From NCBI GenBank assembly GCA_017467165.1, contig JAFTST010000003.1, forward strand, positions 1 through 59,497: a stretch of 59,497 nucleotides of DNA, written 5' to 3'. The position numbers and the translations under genes were made by a program. The notes under the pieces are model-generated. The model made no database searches. It had not been told where the DNA came from and saw only the letters and a list, made by a program, of their open reading frames with translations. Positions within the stretch are counted from its first letter, which is position 1; each line of letters begins with the position of its first letter. Origin of the DNA: Clostridia bacterium. Lineage in GTDB: Bacteria; Bacillota; Clostridia; Oscillospirales; CAG-272. Positions 59,360 through 59,497 of this stretch are shown piece by piece.

Positions 59360-59497
59360 GTTCAAGCCCTCGGTCAATTAGTATCAGTCAACTGAACACA
59401 TTACTGTGCTTACATCTCTGACCTATCAAACTCGTAGTCTACAAGTGACCTTACTCATTTAAAATGATGGGATATCTCATCTTGAGGTGTACTTCAC
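59360..59497 (-). rRNA. 23S ribosomal RNA, 3' end (partial)
   Basis: Read on the minus strand, the segment gives the 3'-terminal domain: CCTCAAGATGAGATATCCCA, GTAAGCACAGTAATGTGTTC and GATACTAATTGACCGAGGGC are close matches to the conserved end of bacterial 23S rRNA. The mature end is near 59360. The rest of the gene lies beyond the window. Confidence 0.95.

Overview
The window reads as chromosomal DNA of a low-to-mid GC Gram-positive bacterium of the class Clostridia, most likely an uncultured gut member of the Oscillospirales/Christensenellales kind. I infer this from AGGAGG-type ribosome binding sites, TTGACA-17-TATAAT promoters, many U-tailed terminators, LacI-family control of a starch ABC-transport locus, an SdpR/SdpI pair, BspA/InlB-repeat surface lipoproteins, YetF (DUF421) and PocR-AraC proteins. 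TAA, TAG and TGA all act as stops, so the genetic code is standard. No species can be named from the sequence alone.

Layout. Bases 1-8080 are visibly more AT-rich and look accessory: the tail of a probable methyltransferase, a 1932-residue InlB/Zn-cluster/BspA lipoprotein behind a long structured leader with its own terminator, and two nuclease-fold genes (PD-(D/E)XK and NERD). Bases 8328-27273 form a starch/maltodextrin utilisation region. On the minus strand lie a LacI regulator, a cell-surface pullulanase and a BspA-type LRR protein. On the plus strand lie malQ-glgP and then a six-gene unit: putative starch-binding lipoprotein, MalE-like binding protein, MalF, MalG, alpha-amylase lipoprotein and an over-long MalK-type ATPase. 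CGAAArTTTTCG palindromes next to the promoters suggest that one MalR-like repressor controls the whole set. Starch would be debranched and cut outside the cell, imported as oligosaccharide, and processed inside by MalQ and GlgP.

Bases 27300-48000 hold mostly short housekeeping and accessory units: an rtcB remnant, phosphatase, Pcp, YetF, SDR, two PlsC-like proteins, a Gfo/Idh oxidoreductase divergent from a PocR-AraC regulator, udk, a nitroreductase, a large S12-type serine hydrolase, a Fur-controlled heavy-metal exporter, an XRE regulator divergent from a small lipoprotein, an AEC carrier, sdpR-sdpI and a secreted nuclease lipoprotein. Bases 48102-48420 are an 88-bp tandem repeat that runs into the end of a small membrane protein gene. 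Bases 48839-56651 read leftward: glmM, a hexapeptide-repeat protein, a membrane protein, a 952-residue lipoprotein and a two-component system, the last four probably forming one envelope-related unit.

The right end (57010-59497) holds a P-loop kinase, a DUF4279 protein, a 23-bp tandem array, a complex of inverted partial copies of the tRNA-Asn gene, the intact tRNA-Asn, and the 3' end of a 23S rRNA gene with no 5S rRNA gene beside it.
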